Shown in pieces: positions 10,073 to 21,543 of a stretch of DNA of 64,000 nt (positions are counted from its first letter, which is position 1; each line of letters opens with the position of its first letter). The position numbers were made by a program, and so were the translations under genes. This DNA comes from Ancylostoma caninum. Its lineage: Eukaryota > Nematoda > Chromadorea > Rhabditida > Ancylostomatidae. The notes beneath the pieces are model-generated. The model was not told the DNA's origin. It ran no database searches and saw only the letters and a program-made list of their open reading frames with translations. The DNA lies in NCBI GenBank assembly GCA_037903475.1, contig JBAJFG010000309.1:2225001-2289000 (forward strand), in the 5' to 3' direction.

Positions 10073-12338
10073 GGACTAATTGGCCATGGAGGATACGGCG
10101 AAATCTACTACGCAATCGATGTGCGTAGTCAAGAAGAAGTAGCAATTAAAGTCGAACCAAAAAAGAGAAAAGGGCGGACTGTTAAAAGAATGATACTAGA
10201 ACAAAAGGTTTTCACGCGCTTTCTAAGACAATACAGTTATTTTCGTTTCTCAGACAGCAGCAAGCTCGAAAATATGACTTAGGTCCTTCTGCGTTTGCAA
10301 GGAAGGCCACACATACCCAAAATGATTGCATCTGGACACGACAACAGGATTAATTTTATTGGTGAGTAATTGGAGTGGATGACAATTTAACATATTTCCG
10401 GCCGTCTCAGCAGTGCAGAATTTTTAAGTGATGCAGCTTCTCAGTGTTAACGTAGGAGACCTAAAAAAGGCCAGCCCTGTGCGTCGATTAGGAAGAAGTA
10501 CAGTAGGAAGAATTCTCCAACAAGTGTGCACCTATGCAACCTTAAGTAGCAAATTGTTTCTATAGAATTGCTTCAATGTTGAGACGGATTTAGGCTATCG
10601 CTGGACTACGAGATGTCCACCTTGGTGGTTACATTCATAGGGATGTAAAACCTGCAAATATGTGCTTCGGGATTTCTCCACAGGTTGGTCTGGCATATTT
10701 CTGCATAAGAGAATTGAGTAAAGGATTCCAGACTCGACATGTGCTTGTACTCGTTGATTTCGGATTAGTGCGCAGGTACAAAAACATGGACGGGACTGTA
10801 CGCCCCCTGAGATCGAGAGCTGGATTTAGGTGGCATTCCTGTTCCCTTGTTCAACATAACAACCTTATTAGATCCTTTTACACATTCTAGGGGAACAGTC
10901 CGCTATGTTTCTATTCGTGTACATGAACGCATAGACCAAGGACCGGCTGATGACCTTGTTTCTCTTGTTTATTCCGGTCAGTGTCGTTAGTTTTTGACTA
11001 CTCTCCTAATCTATAATGTTACGATTCAACCTCTTCTTTCAAAGTCTAGTTGCTCTTGTTTACAACAACTTTAAAGGGAAATTCGTTTAAGATTAGGCTA
11101 GAGCGTAGATACCGCAAAGCTTTAGCTTCTCTGTTACAATTGTTTAAAGCTCACTGAATAATTTTTTCGGTCTCGAATTACTTGTTGGTGACCTACCTTG
11201 GAAATATATCATGAAAGGTGATGATGTGAAGAGGGCGAAACTAGAATTGGTTAGTTTCCGAGTCAGTGACGGTAAGAATCTTAAGAAACCCCACTTCATC
11301 ATATTTTAGCAGTCTGGTGATCCACAAACGTCGTTCTTAGCTTTAACATGTGACTCGTTTCAAGAATTTGCAAGAGCTGTTCTCAGTCTAAACACTGAAG
11401 AAGAACCAAACTATGCTGCTCTACAGGCTCTACTCACGGTCAGCTTGATGAATAATGCAGAATTCTTGCCACTTGAATACGATTCTTTCGAGAGAGTTTA
11501 ACCTACAAGCGAAAAATTTCAATAACATTTCCTTCAAATTTAACTCTCATTGTGGGACAGGATATGCCAGCATGAATCACCACCTTAGGTTGAAAAGCTG
11601 TGTGATTCCGACACATTTCATGTATATGTGCAAATTTTTATCTACTTACTAGAACGACTTTCCCAGTAAGGACTGTTTTGGTTCCCCATTACATGTCGCC
11701 CGACCAAGTATCAGCACACATCACAGTTTACTTTGAGTTAGATTGAGCCCTGTTTTTTGGAAAGTAGTGATGTTCAAGATTAACAGATGAAAAAGATACA
11801 GTGGAAGATATACGTTGGCTCTGTATTTCAGGAGCTTGTAGGTGATCGAAAGATGAGTGACCCATACGACTGGGAAACTAATTATCGCGAGGCCATCGAA
11901 GGTGTGCGGTAAGAACCATTGTTTGTTTCTAGGTTAAACCGCATCTAATACTGCCAAGTGCAGCAAGTCATGCATAAGATTTCCCTTGTCGTCCAGTAAA
12001 TTGGACATCAAGAGGTTTTTTTTCGTGAAAGAGAGCGCTCTGTACGAAAACAACAATTGTGTCCGATAATGATATGTGAACAATATTAACGATTAGTACA
12101 GTCGGTATAGTCGACAGAAGAATGCTTGTATTTCTGACGTAGATATGAAATAGCGCCAGTTCTTCCTAAGGGGGAAGAATGCTCGTAGTATGACGTTTTC
12201 AGTGCGCCCGAAGAAAAAAAAAAGCAATAATTATTTCACCTCCCACCAATGGTCTAAAGTGTGAAAGTTTTTTTTTCAGAGTCTACCCCTACGGGTTCCA
12301 ACCGAAGTGTCGATCCAGACGCCGATGCCATGCTGTGA
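10073..12338 (+). CDS. CK1/TTBK-family protein kinase, 5' exon missing, possibly a pseudogene
   Basis: Ten exons give about 306 codons in consistent phase: 10073-10207, 10283-10361, 10429-10523, 10594-10683, 10732-10829, 10891-10976, 11170-11249, 11310-11438, 11832-11901 and 12280-12338. The kinase motifs come in order: glycine loop GHGGYGEIYYA, VAIK lysine (EEVAIKVEP), VMQLL hinge, YIHRDVKPANM catalytic loop, VDFGLVRRY magnesium loop, then GTVRYVSIRVHER, the CK1-type replacement of APE. The C-lobe has GDLPWKYI and ends in DPYDWE. Worms have a large expansion of this serine/threonine kinase family, much of it sperm-enriched in C. elegans (known of the family, not shown here). Oddities: the strand before the glycine loop and the start codon are missing. 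The acceptor before 11170 reads TTTTTTCG instead of TTTTTCAG. The intron at 10684-10731 is 48 bp, in frame and stop-free. The last exon junction could instead use 11908, which changes the C-terminus. Otherwise the frame is open and the active-site residues are intact, so recent inactivation or a rare splice site are both possible. Confidence 0.85.
11164..11170 (+). other. damaged 3' splice site (CG in place of AG)
   Basis: Phase and protein alignment require exon 7 to begin at 11170 (GT CTC GAA, completing the phase-1 codon left by the exon that ends at 10976). The bases just before are TTTTTTCG. All nine other acceptors in the gene have AG, mostly after a T-rich tract. No in-phase AG nearby restores the CK1 sequence, so the site looks mutated unless the base is a sequencing error. 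Confidence 0.6.
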
Positions 12339-12684
12339 TCGAAGAAGCCTACTAGAATAGATAGTCGCTTAGCCTATTTGTAGCCTTAGCTAAGTTCATC
12401 ACCGAAGAAGTAAAATTTAGTTAGCAGTCATTACTCATTTTCGAACAGTTGTAATAGGACATGTCAATATATGCAAAACAAACAGGAGCTATACCAACTG
12501 ATTGATTAAATATATCGCTTTCAATATTTTCAATTTGGACTGCTCAATGCAGCCACGGAAATTCATGGAAGACGTCACCACATCTATTTTCATACATTTT
12601 ACGCAACTTTTAGGAAATCGAAATATTTGAGCAAAGTCGTGGGCAGAGTTGTGATGTGCGCTAACATTAGGACCAGTTCAAAGC
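12339..12684. other. 3' flank of the kinase gene, nothing further recognised
   Basis: AT-rich sequence follows the stop. A clear AATAAA is not present, although AATATAT-like variants occur near 12510. No further exon was found before the mariner element. Confidence 0.35.
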
Positions 12685-13999
12685 TTAGGTTGGTGCAAAA
12701 ATAATGCGCGTTCTCATGTCTTTGATTCCAAACCTCATAACTCCTTTCAAAATCGACCTTTTCAAAAGGCTTAGAACTCTTGCAATCCGCGAATCTCTGG
12801 GAATAAGGTAGTTGTCTCTGTCTCCGACTACCGTGCTATTTTGACAGGATCTTCTAGAATCGACGAACTTCCGGAGAGCAGTTTTGGTATCACTTCAGCC
12901 TCCGAGAAATTCTTCCGGAAGAAGTCGTACAGGTTCTCGGGGAAGTGGTAGCCGGTGAGCGAGAAGTTTTTGTTGGTTATGATGTAGGAGTCCGAGCTTC
13001 CTAGCTCAGTCGCTCCAGCCTGCGAAGTATCTGTCGTGCAGAGAGTGCCTGGGCGGTGCCGTGCAAGAGTGAGAATCCATTTTATTGAGCAACGCTGGGG
13101 TCACACAGTAAAGTTTCTAATTTCTTTCATTTACATGTACTTACCAGATTAGGAAGAATGAATGAGCTGCAATAAGCAAACTTTGCAGCAGGTCACCACA
13201 AAGTCAGCGTGACCTTATTTTGGTGTTGCTTCGGTTTCTGGGAGTGTTTCGGTGCATCTTCCTCGTCCAACTGTTGAACAACGCACCTCATTCTGTCGAA
13301 GAGGGTCTATTCTTCACATTTGAGTACTAAGCGACCGACTGTTTGGTCGGAATTCTTCCACTACAAAGGCGCGAAGCAGACTACAGATCGCAACTCTTTC
13401 ACTACAAAGGCGCGAACAGACCTCTCAACGAGGATCAATGTGGTACTCGTTCAGTATGCGCGACATCAACTCGTCAAGCTTTTCCATCCTTCCATTTTTA
13501 CTGAAGAGAGGGATGGTCTGGCAACAATTACCGGCGATGTTCTGCGAAACCAAATATGTTGTTTTGGATATGTGCTCTTTGATAACTGTCATCAGTTGGG
13601 GATGCAAACCGCAGGAAGACTTAGGCAACATTCCTTACTTTTGAAACAAGGCACACCAAGCCAAAAAATCCGAAAGCAGCGCGGCGGAATGCATTCGCTC
13701 ACACTCCCTTCACCAAAACTATGGTGGTATTCCGAGCGATTCCAGTTGCGATGTCGCCGAATATCAGCTCGCTGAAGTGAGTTTGGCAAAAAAAAAACTT
13801 ATTTTGGCGCCCTTCGTTCCACAACTAAAAATTCACTTAAAACATGAACTCGCTCAAAATGCGTGGGATGCTTGAAAAGGCCATGAAATTTGCTATAAAA
13901 TCATGTACAAGTTCTCATAGCGATGATAAGAAACACCGGAAGTTTTCTGCACCGAATGTGAAGCAACGGAAAACGCGCATTATTTTTGTGGCAACCTAA
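12685..13999 (-). mobile_element. decayed full-length mariner (1315 bp)
   Basis: The left terminus TTAGGTTGGTGCAAAAATAA at 12685 matches the reverse complement of the right terminus, which ends ...ATTATTTTTGTGGCAACCTAA at 13999; about 22 of the first 28 bases pair. This TIR closely resembles that of the cecropia/Hsmar1 type of mariner (TTAGGTTGGTGCAAAAG...). A TA follows the right end, but the left flank reads GC, so the duplication is eroded on one side. The length is typical of mariner. The interior holds a minus-strand transposase relic. Confidence 0.75.
12830..13650 (-). pseudogene. mariner transposase pseudogene
   Basis: Minus-strand pieces in N-to-C order are NGRMEKLDELMSRILNEY near 13430-13520 (the region before the first aspartate, compare KLDKWVPHEL), PKHSQKPKQHQNKVTLTLW near 13200-13260 (compare KP-x-L-x-x-KKVML-x-WW) and YHFPENLYDFFRKNFSEAE near 12880-12960 (compare YHFF-x-x-L-x-x-FL). 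They lie in different frames with several stops, so the gene is dead. The catalytic aspartates cannot be assigned with certainty. Confidence 0.6.
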
Positions 14000-14637
14000 T
14001 AATTTCCTCGACTTTTTCAAAATACTTGTTATACCTCCCTCTTACCATAATGGGCTCATCATTACAAGCAACAGCCACAATGAATTTCGAGCCTGAGATT
14101 CATAGCGTATAAGAAGGCAAGCACAGACGCAGTAATAGTACGAAGTTTGCCCTCCTCAGACAGCAACACTCTAAAAATCTAGCAAATTGGGAATTACAAC
14201 AACGCATCGTCCAGATGAGTTGCGAGCTAAACGTTTCTTTCTTTCGGGAGTACACAATTTCCTAGCAGGAAATTCATTTTCCACATTCGGTTTTACCTTC
14301 AGTTTCCATCATTGATTTCAAGATCATTCCCCTCACCTTTGCTCTGCGCAAATGGAGGTATTCCGTCATTTTGTGGATGTCTTGCAATGACAAGGGACAA
14401 GCAGCAAATACGCAAGAGCTGGCAGAGTATCAATTTCTCTCAATCCGTGCATCTAGGAGTTCCTTTGCGCATCGCGGGTTTACGTGCTGGTGGATTTCCA
14501 TATTCGTGAGTTTGTAGATATGTTTCGAACAAAAACAGAAAAACAGATAATGCACCAACTTGACCGAACTTCGCATGTGGACTCTTCCTAGACCGTTACG
14601 GGCTACTTTCCACTGAAAATCATCGAGACTTGCCGAT
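14000..14637. other. no recognisable gene
   Basis: This lies between the mariner and the MITE that hosts the palindrome. A plus frame at 14312-14509 lacks motifs and splice support. Confidence 0.35.
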
Positions 14638-14799
14638 TATAGGGCAATTTATACTGGATGCCTGCGACTGACGTGCGTCTATATGATGAAGAATAGGGCC
14701 CAGTCGCATAGCAGTCGCATCTCAGTCGCAGCTCAGACGCACGCGTTTGCGGCTTTGCGGCTTCCGCGCGTTCTTTTGATTGAGAACGTACATGCCGTC
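14638..14799 (+). mobile_element. left half of a MITE split by the giant palindrome
   Basis: The outer end TATAGGGCAATTTATACT at 14638 is the inverted counterpart of AGTGTAAATTGCCCTTATA ending at 25015. The inner parts are continuous in the relative at 1600-1790. The 10.1-kb palindrome therefore sits inside a roughly 240-bp TIR element. An exact target duplication for the palindrome could not be defined. Confidence 0.6.
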
Positions 14800-15052
14800 T
14801 CAGACATTCGTGCGGGAGTCCCGCCTGACAAAATGATGTCTCCCGCTCGAGGGTGAGCGGGAGACAACTAAAAATCAGAGTTTTTGTCCCGCAACATCCC
14901 GATTTTGTCCCGCAAGCTCCGCGGGAGTCCCGATTTTGTCCCGAAATTAAAGCAGCTATTTGTTTGAACAGGTTTCCCATTGAACTACGACCTGGATAGC
15001 TGTTTAGAGCATATATTCGTCTCAATCCATGAGCTACAGTACGAGAGACATT

Positions 15053-16003
15053 TTATTGACTGAATGGAAATGTGTCAGTACAATATACAGGCAAACAGTA
15101 ATTGCATCGTAACAAACAACAACAATAACACCACACGTGAGCAGGTGGCAGTAACACAACATTTACACAACATTTACATAAAAAGAGAATCACGATTACA
15201 CCTCCCGCGTACTGATGCGCCGTACCCCTCACGCGTCGCGGATGCTTAGTTGGGCACTGTGGCCGGTAAATGATGCCTAGATTTTTCTTTTTGACTTCAG
15301 TTTTCGCGACTATTTTCATTACGTGTGAGCATTCATGACTAACAGTTCAAGTTCACGTAACACTACTTCAGTTCTGCTACTTTGGTTCGAGGAAGTTGTC
15401 GTCTTTGAACTTTTTTTTAAAGAAAGTCGTCTTTGAATTTTTTTCTTTAAAGAGACGTTCTTTTACCACTGCTTATTGGGAAGCCGATGTGTTGCATAGG
15501 CTGCAGTACTCACAGTGCTTTATGACCACTTTTCTGCTCTCTACGAAATTTTTTAGGTGAAATGTGTGGGGACAGTTCATCATGCGTCCGGTGTCGAAGT
15601 TATTGACGCCCGACAAGAGTTGCGTCTTCTTGAAATATCTGCTAAGCTGCTAAACTTCTTGTCAACTCAAAAATTTTAGGAAAGATGCCCCCACATAAAG
15701 AAAACATCGTTGTACCTACAAGTAAAAGAGAAATCCTGGCAACAATCGCCAACTACAGCGCCCAGATAATCAGCCGCGCTGCGTCGGAGGTGCGGTGCGC
15801 CAATTCCAATTGACGTTCCCTCTGCAGCACACAATGAGGTTTGTGGTGTCACTCATCCTCTGATGTACAGATGACTCTGCGTTTCTGGAAACATTTTGTT
15901 CACCAACATTAAAACAAAATATTAGGTCTTCAAATATGGAATGTCTGATTTTGACTGAGAAGGTTCCGGGTTCTTTTTCATGAACAAAATGCGAAACGAG
16001 CAA
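15053..16003 (-). CDS. two hypothetical ORFs in left arm (88 and 77 aa)
   Basis: Minus frames at 15053-15319 (88 aa, cysteine-rich middle) and 15770-16003 (77 aa) are identical in translation to plus frames at 24419-24685 and 23735-23968 in the other arm. The identity reflects the duplication, not selection. No domain recognised. The opposite strand of the first contains a polyasparagine run produced by an AAC/AAT repeat. They are listed because they are the open frames in this stretch; the evidence for real genes is weak. Confidence 0.15.
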
Positions 16004-16478
16004 TCCAAATATTCTTCAATACTACTGGCACAGCAGCCTAGAAGTGTAAGAAGCTAATGAGCGATCAAGTGGCGAGGAGTGTATTCAATATTATGTTCAG
16101 ATTTTTGAAAATAACGCTCTTGCTATCGAGGAAAGGCCAATCTCTGTAAGGAGATGTAGTCAAGTAAAACAGGATTGACGAACACGATGTGTGAGGAGTG
16201 GATTTCCATTCCTGTTCCTCTGGTTCAAGCAGCGTCGTTTTGTGAAATATTGTCAGTAATCGGAATTAATCTTTAAAGATGGCAGTAAACCCCTAGTACC
16301 CTGTTTTTCAAGCTCTACCCACTTTGCCTTGTCGATCTGCTTCAAATAGCTCAATACTAAATTTAAATGAACGCCAAACTTTGCTGCTTCTGAAGACCAA
16401 GTGCGGGACACCTATACGCTTCCTCTTCAACTCCTTTTCATCCTTATAAACGTTGATTATAAGGCTCACCTCATAGCC

Positions 16479-17097
16479 TCATATCATCTGAGCAGAACTT
16501 CCCAAACAAACGCTGTTTAGCGCATATATGTACATATTAGCATAATGTCCCCTTAACACTGAAATAAGTAATGTTTCCAGCTCTCCCGGCTTTAAAGCCC
16601 CGAAGATGGAAACCACCTTCGACACTGACAATTTTCGGTCATTGAGTAGTCTCACTAAAAGTACGTTTAAACAGAAATTTGGGAGCCGTTCAATGACCAA
16701 GGAGCTGATTTTAGAAGAGGAAGGATGCCGCTTCACAAAGAAATAAGATGGGAAGTGATCTAGTAAACCTCTAGACCTCTTGATAGTTAGACTTCTACAT
16801 TTTCTACATGTATCATGCAGGAATCTCGGGCGCTGTGAAAAATCTGGGAGGATCATCTAATTCCTTCGATATTCACAAGGATAAGAAATCACAGTTATTG
16901 TCCTTCAACTGCTTCATCTGAGTGCAGCCACTACATACACGGGAGAAGTAATGTCGAAGAAAGTCCATAACGTGTAAGAAATGCTTTTCCTTCCCAGCTC
17001 GAGCTGGTAACGTCCATTTTTCTAGGAGGTCACGCATGTTCATCTCCTGAATCAATGATATTTGGCACTTAAACTGGTAATGAATAGGGAACTTCAC
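16479..17097 (-). CDS. hypothetical proteins of the palindrome arm (125 and 74 aa)
   Basis: The 125-aa frame (16479-16856) and the 74-aa frame (16873-17097) lie 16 bp apart on the minus strand and could be parts of one exon-split product. The 74-aa product contains a CSGCTQMK segment, and the 125-aa product has DTCRKCRS near its N-terminus, giving CxxC pairs that could bind metal. The composition is basic. After the stop of the 125-aa frame, a further lysine- and arginine-rich frame continues for about 40 codons. If the arm was once an autonomous transposon, this is the most gene-like place to look. No similarity was recognised, and the same frames recur at 22641-23259 (+). Confidence 0.3.
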
Positions 17098-17611
17098 CTT
17101 ACAACTTCAACTTACCTTACAACTTCACCTTCACACTTGTAGATTTGAGGGTGTGCTGAGGTTCTTTTTCAATATCCCATCGACTCTCTGTGAGTTTTTG
17201 ATCAGCAAAACAGATCAGGAGTAATTGAGCGTGAAATAAGCGAGAACGTATAATTCTGCCAAAGCGCTGCTGAGTCGCCGACTGATAAGGTTTCCCGAAA
17301 ACCCCTTAAGAATGATGAATATAGGAGCTATCAGGACAGTACTCGAAAATGTGATAAGGCCTCACATTCCCTTGCTAACCTGTGATCTAATCCTCAAGAA
17401 AATGTTTCTAAATAGATTTACACTCATTCGCATCTAGAACTGAATATGCAGTAGTTTTGAGAATATTCTAACACTGGCTAGCATACAGGTACTCGCGGAA
17501 AAGTCCCAAATCCTGCTTTATTCGTGATATTCAATATCATCAAATTTTCGACAAATTTAATGGTTCGTTCCTGTCCCTAGTTCCAGCTGGTAGTGAGAGC
17601 ACACCAATAAC

Positions 17612-18194
17612 GTTAGAGGCAGCATCGCACATCGGAATTGTTTTTGAGATTTCAACGTTAGAGGAATCTCCAGGAGCTGATGATCACAACGGTTTATGTG
17701 ATTCTATGCAAGACTGCTGAAAAACCCCATTTCACAGCCTCATTTTTTAAGGAGCCTTTGGGCGGAGCCGTAGGCTGAGCTAAGTAACTTCCCGAATAAT
17801 TCAGTCTAGGGCAAGCAAGTTATTACGTAGGACGGAAACCCTGTAATCCCGCATTGGCTTCGGGACTAAGGCGGAAATGCAGGGTTTCCGGGCCATGAAC
17901 TCCTTTGTTATTCACACATGGAAGACAGTTTCTATTCTGTCAGGGATTTGGTGAGGAACTCTCACGAGGAATGGGAACTTCCTTAGGAGGTGCGTTTCTA
18001 GACTGAATTATTCGGGAAGTTACTTAGCTCAGCCCCCGGTTCCGCCGAGAGGCTCCCACAAATTGAGGCTCTGAAATGAGGTTTTCCAGCAGTCTTGCAT
18101 AAAATCACATAAACCGTTGTGATCACAAGCTCCTGGAGATTCTTCTAACGTTGAAATCTCAAAAACAATTCTGATGTACGATGCTGCCTCTAAC
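17612..18194. mobile_element. nested palindromic MITE in left arm (583 bp)
   Basis: The outer ends are GTTAGAGGCAGCATCG (17612) and CGATGCTGCCTCTAAC (18194). The arms of about 200 bp pair with small mismatches (for example CATCGGAATTGTTTTTGAGA against TCTCAAAAACAATTCTGATG) and enclose about 180 bp. A second inner inverted block, CTTCCCGAATAATTCAGTCT, lies near 17788 with its reverse near 18000. The mirrored copy is at 21544-22126. Confidence 0.85.
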
Positions 18195-18507
18195 AGCAGA
18201 TTGTTAAAAAGAACAATGGCTAATCAAACCATCACTTCACTTGTTTCCATACGTAGATACAAATCTTCTATACCCAATTTGAGAAAACTGACGATATTGG
18301 AGCTCTATTTTTTATTCCTACTCAAACTGACTCTGTGCCAATGGTAAGCAAGAGCAACGAAACTTCATATATCCTCAACACTTACCCGAACTTGGTTTGG
18401 ACTGCTCATCCTTGGGCTAAGATATGCAAAGATCTTGTGGTGTAAAATCGTGTGTGTGCTAAGTATGTCGCCGCCATTATCATGACTTATAATAACGGGC
18501 TTACTTT

Positions 18508-18540
18508 GTGTGTCACGTGTGTGTGTCTGTGTGTGTAGAA
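18508..18540 (+). repeat. (GT)n microsatellite
   Basis: GTGT runs interrupted by CAC and CT lie just before the minisatellite. The reverse copy is near 21197-21230. Confidence 0.7.
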
Positions 18541-18594
18541 CGAAATTCGAGGGCGTGGCTTAGAGTGATGCCGACCACTCCACCATTACATGAA

Positions 18595-18965
18595 GGGTGC
18601 GCCGGCACCCAAAGTGGGGGGAGACGGGTCCACTGCTGTGATAAGGGTGCGCCGGCGCCCAAAGTGGGGGGAGACGGGTCCACTGCTGTGATAAGGGTGC
18701 GTCGGCGCCCAAAGTGGGGAGGGACGGGTCCACGGCTGTGATAAGGGTGCGCCGGCGCCCAAAGTGGGGGGAGACGGGTCCACTGCTGTAATAGAGGTGC
18801 GTCGGCGCCCAAAGTGGGGGGAGACGGGTCACTACTGTGATAAGGGTGCGTCCGCGCCCAAAGCCCAAAGTGGGGCGGAGACGGGTCCACTGCTGTAATA
18901 GAGGTGCGTCGGCGCCCAAAGTGGGGGGAGACGGGTCCACTGCTGTGATAGGGCTGCGTCTGCGC
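18595..18965 (+). repeat. 50-bp minisatellite, left arm (about 7 units)
   Basis: The unit contains GCCGGCGCCCAAAGTGGGG and GACGGGTCCACTGCTGTGA and repeats at exactly 50 bp (gccggc at 18601 and 18651), with point variants. One unit is distorted by a duplicated CCCAAAG near 18858. All the overlapping proline/tryptophan-rich frames here are translations of the array and not genes. The array is about 105 bp longer than its partner at 20875-21150. Confidence 0.9.
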
Positions 18966-19911
18966 TCAAAAGTGGAGGAGCGCCTGAAAATATAGCTACC
19001 GATGCAGGAGGGGTGCACCGGTGTTCACTACTCAGGGAAATGTCACGAGTTAGGTCCATATTTGTTAAATCGATTCGATGGCGTCTAACATCAATCGTTA
19101 GAAAAACTAGATGTCAGACCACTGCGCGGATTAGTATGCAATCAGTGTGAATCCTTCCTCCTTACGTCCTCCCCCGCGTTCTTCTCTTCTCATTTGTTTA
19201 TGAACACACCGCACCCTCCACTTTTATATGTTCTAACTGACTCTTATCACTTGACCAGTTATAACAAACAAAGAACGATAGATCATTTACTGCGGTCAAT
19301 CCAGGTTGAACCGGTTATATGTAGTTACAAAAAGCATTTTCCGTTGAGCAAATGATGAAATTGCTTCGAGAATATTAATCCTCTTTGATAAGTGCATTTT
19401 CACATGAGAAAAACCAATGGAAAGGGTGTGGGACACATTATAGCAAAAATGTGGAATAGCTGTGACTTTATTTGAATGAAGAAGGGATGAAGCCATGCGA
19501 GCGAAGCGAGCATTGGGAAAAGTCTGGAAGTCCGGCGTCAGCCGGACGGCCAGACTGGTACATAGATAACTAAGGTGGTCACCCACTTGATACTGGAGAA
19601 AGTTCAAAGAATGATCCTTACTATTGTACTGCATTGCACTTCTGACATGGCAAGTGTTATCTCACAAGATAGGTCCTATTCCATTTCGCATTCAGATAGT
19701 TCCCTATTCCATTTCGCATCTTAGCTTCACGGTTGGTTCACTTTAGATAAGCGGTGATAAGTCTGCGATCTGGTGTGAGTTGCAATCCCGCAACATTATG
19801 GGGATAATCCCGCAACAAAACCAAAATCATGTCTCCCGCCGGAGCTCCCGATTTTGTCCCGCAAATGATAAGAGCCCGTTTTGTCAGGCGGGACTCCCAC
19901 CTATGTTCTGA

Positions 19912-19931
19912 ATTGAAGACCGGTCAACACC
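19912..19931. other. 20-bp central spacer of the giant palindrome
   Basis: Only these 20 bases separate the terminal TTCTGA of the left unit from the initial TCAGAC of the right unit. The terminal 12 bases or so of the two inner ends also differ from each other, so perfect symmetry begins about 15 bp from each inner end. Confidence 0.8.
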
Positions 19932-20874
19932 TCAGACATTCGTGCGGGAGTCCCACCTGACAAAACGGGCTCTTATCATTTGCGGAACAAAATCGGGAGC
20001 TCCGGCGGGAGACATGATTTTGGTTTTGTTGCGAGATTATCCCGATAATGTTGCGGGATTGCAATTCACACCAGATCGCAGACTTATCACCGCTTATCCA
20101 AAGTGAACCAACCGCGAAGCTAAGATGCGAAATGGAATAGGGAACTATCTGAATGCGAAATGGAATAGGACCTATCTTGTGAGATAACACTTGCCATGTC
20201 AGAAGTGCAATGCAGTACAATAGTAAGGATCATTCTTTGAACTTTCTCCAGTATCAAGTGGGTGACCACCTTAGTTATCTATGTACCAGTCTGGCCGTCC
20301 GGCTGACGCCGGACTTCCAGACTTTTCCCAATGCTCGCTTCGCTCGCATGGCTTCATCCCTTCTTCATTCAAATAAAGTCACAGCTATTCCACATTTTTG
20401 CTATAATGTGTCCCACACCCTTTCCATTGGTTTTTCTCATGTGAAAATGCACTTATCAAAGAGGATTAATATTCTCGAAGCAATTTCATCATTTGCTCAA
20501 CGGAAAATGCTTTTTGTAACTACATATAACCGGTTCAACCTGGATTGACCGCAGTAAATGATCTATCGTTCTTTGTTTGTTATAACTGGTCAAGTGATAA
20601 GAGTCAGTTAGAACATATAAAAGTGGAGGGTGCGGTGTGTTCATAAACAAATGAGAAGAGAAGAACGCGGGGGAGGACGTAAGGAGGAAGGATTCACACT
20701 GATTGCATACTAATCCGCGCAGTGGTCTGACATCTAGTTTTTCTAACGATTGATGTTAGACGCCATCGAATCGATTTAACAAATATGGACCTAACTCGTG
20801 ACATTTCCCTGAGTAGTGAACACCGGTGCACCCCTCCTGCATCGGTAGCTATATTTTCAGGCGCTCCTCCACTT

Positions 20875-21150
20875 TTGAGCGCAGACGCAGCCCTATCACA
20901 GCAGTGGACCCGTCTCCCCCCACTTTGGGCGCCGACGCACCTCTATTACAGCAGTGGACCCGTCTCCCCCCACTTTGGGCGCCGGCGCACCCTTATCACA
21001 GCCGTGGACCCGTCCCTCCCCACTTTGGGCGCCGACGCACCCTTATCACAGCAGTGGACCCGTCTCCCCCCACTTTGGGCGCCGGCGCACCCTTATCACA
21101 GCAGTGGACCCGTCTCCCCCCACTTTGGGTGCCGGCGCACCCTTCATGTA
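20875..21150 (-). repeat. 50-bp minisatellite, right arm (about 5 units)
   Basis: Same unit as 18595-18965 in reverse orientation, with two fewer units. The proline-rich frames of 65-132 residues here are array translations. Confidence 0.9.
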
Positions 21151-21543
21151 ATGGTGGAGTGGTCGGCATCACTCTAAGCCACGCCCTCGAATTTCGTTCT
21201 ACACACACAGACACACACACGTGACACACAAAGTAAGCCCGTTATTATAAGTCATGATAGTGGCGGCGACATACTTAGCACACACACGATTTTACACCAC
21301 AAGATCTTTGCATATCTTAGCCCAAGGATGAGCAGTCCAAACCAAGTTCGGGTAAGTGTTGAGGATATATGAAGTTTCGTTGCTCTTGCTTACCATTGGC
21401 ACAGAGTCAGTTTGAGTAGGAATAAAAAATAGAGCTCCAATATCGTCAGTTTTCTCAAATTGGGTATAGAAGATTTGTATCTACGTATGGAAACAAGTGA
21501 AGTGATGGTTTGAATTAGCCATTGTTCTTTTTAACAATCTGCT

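Larger units (their letters stand above)
14800..19911 (-). mobile_element. left arm of giant palindrome, about 5.1-kb TIR-bounded unit
   Basis: It starts with TCAGACATTCGTGCGGGAGT and ends with the inverted relative ACTCCCACCTATGTTCTGA, so the arm is itself bounded by short imperfect TIRs (both have GGGAGTCCCGCCTGACAAAA just inside). Subterminal copies of GGGACAAAATCGGGA and GCGGGAGACA motifs cluster at both ends, as in some hAT- and Mutator-like DNA transposons. The superfamily is not determined. The arm contains a nested 583-bp palindrome, a 50-bp minisatellite and several open frames (listed separately). No known transposase motif was recognised. It is almost identical, in reverse, to 19932-24938. 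Confidence 0.85.

Noticed and set aside
18508..19059. Proline/tryptophan-rich ORFs of 65-152 aa (and mirror copies at 20785-21229)
   Set aside because: They translate the 50-bp minisatellite in several frames and change with copy number.
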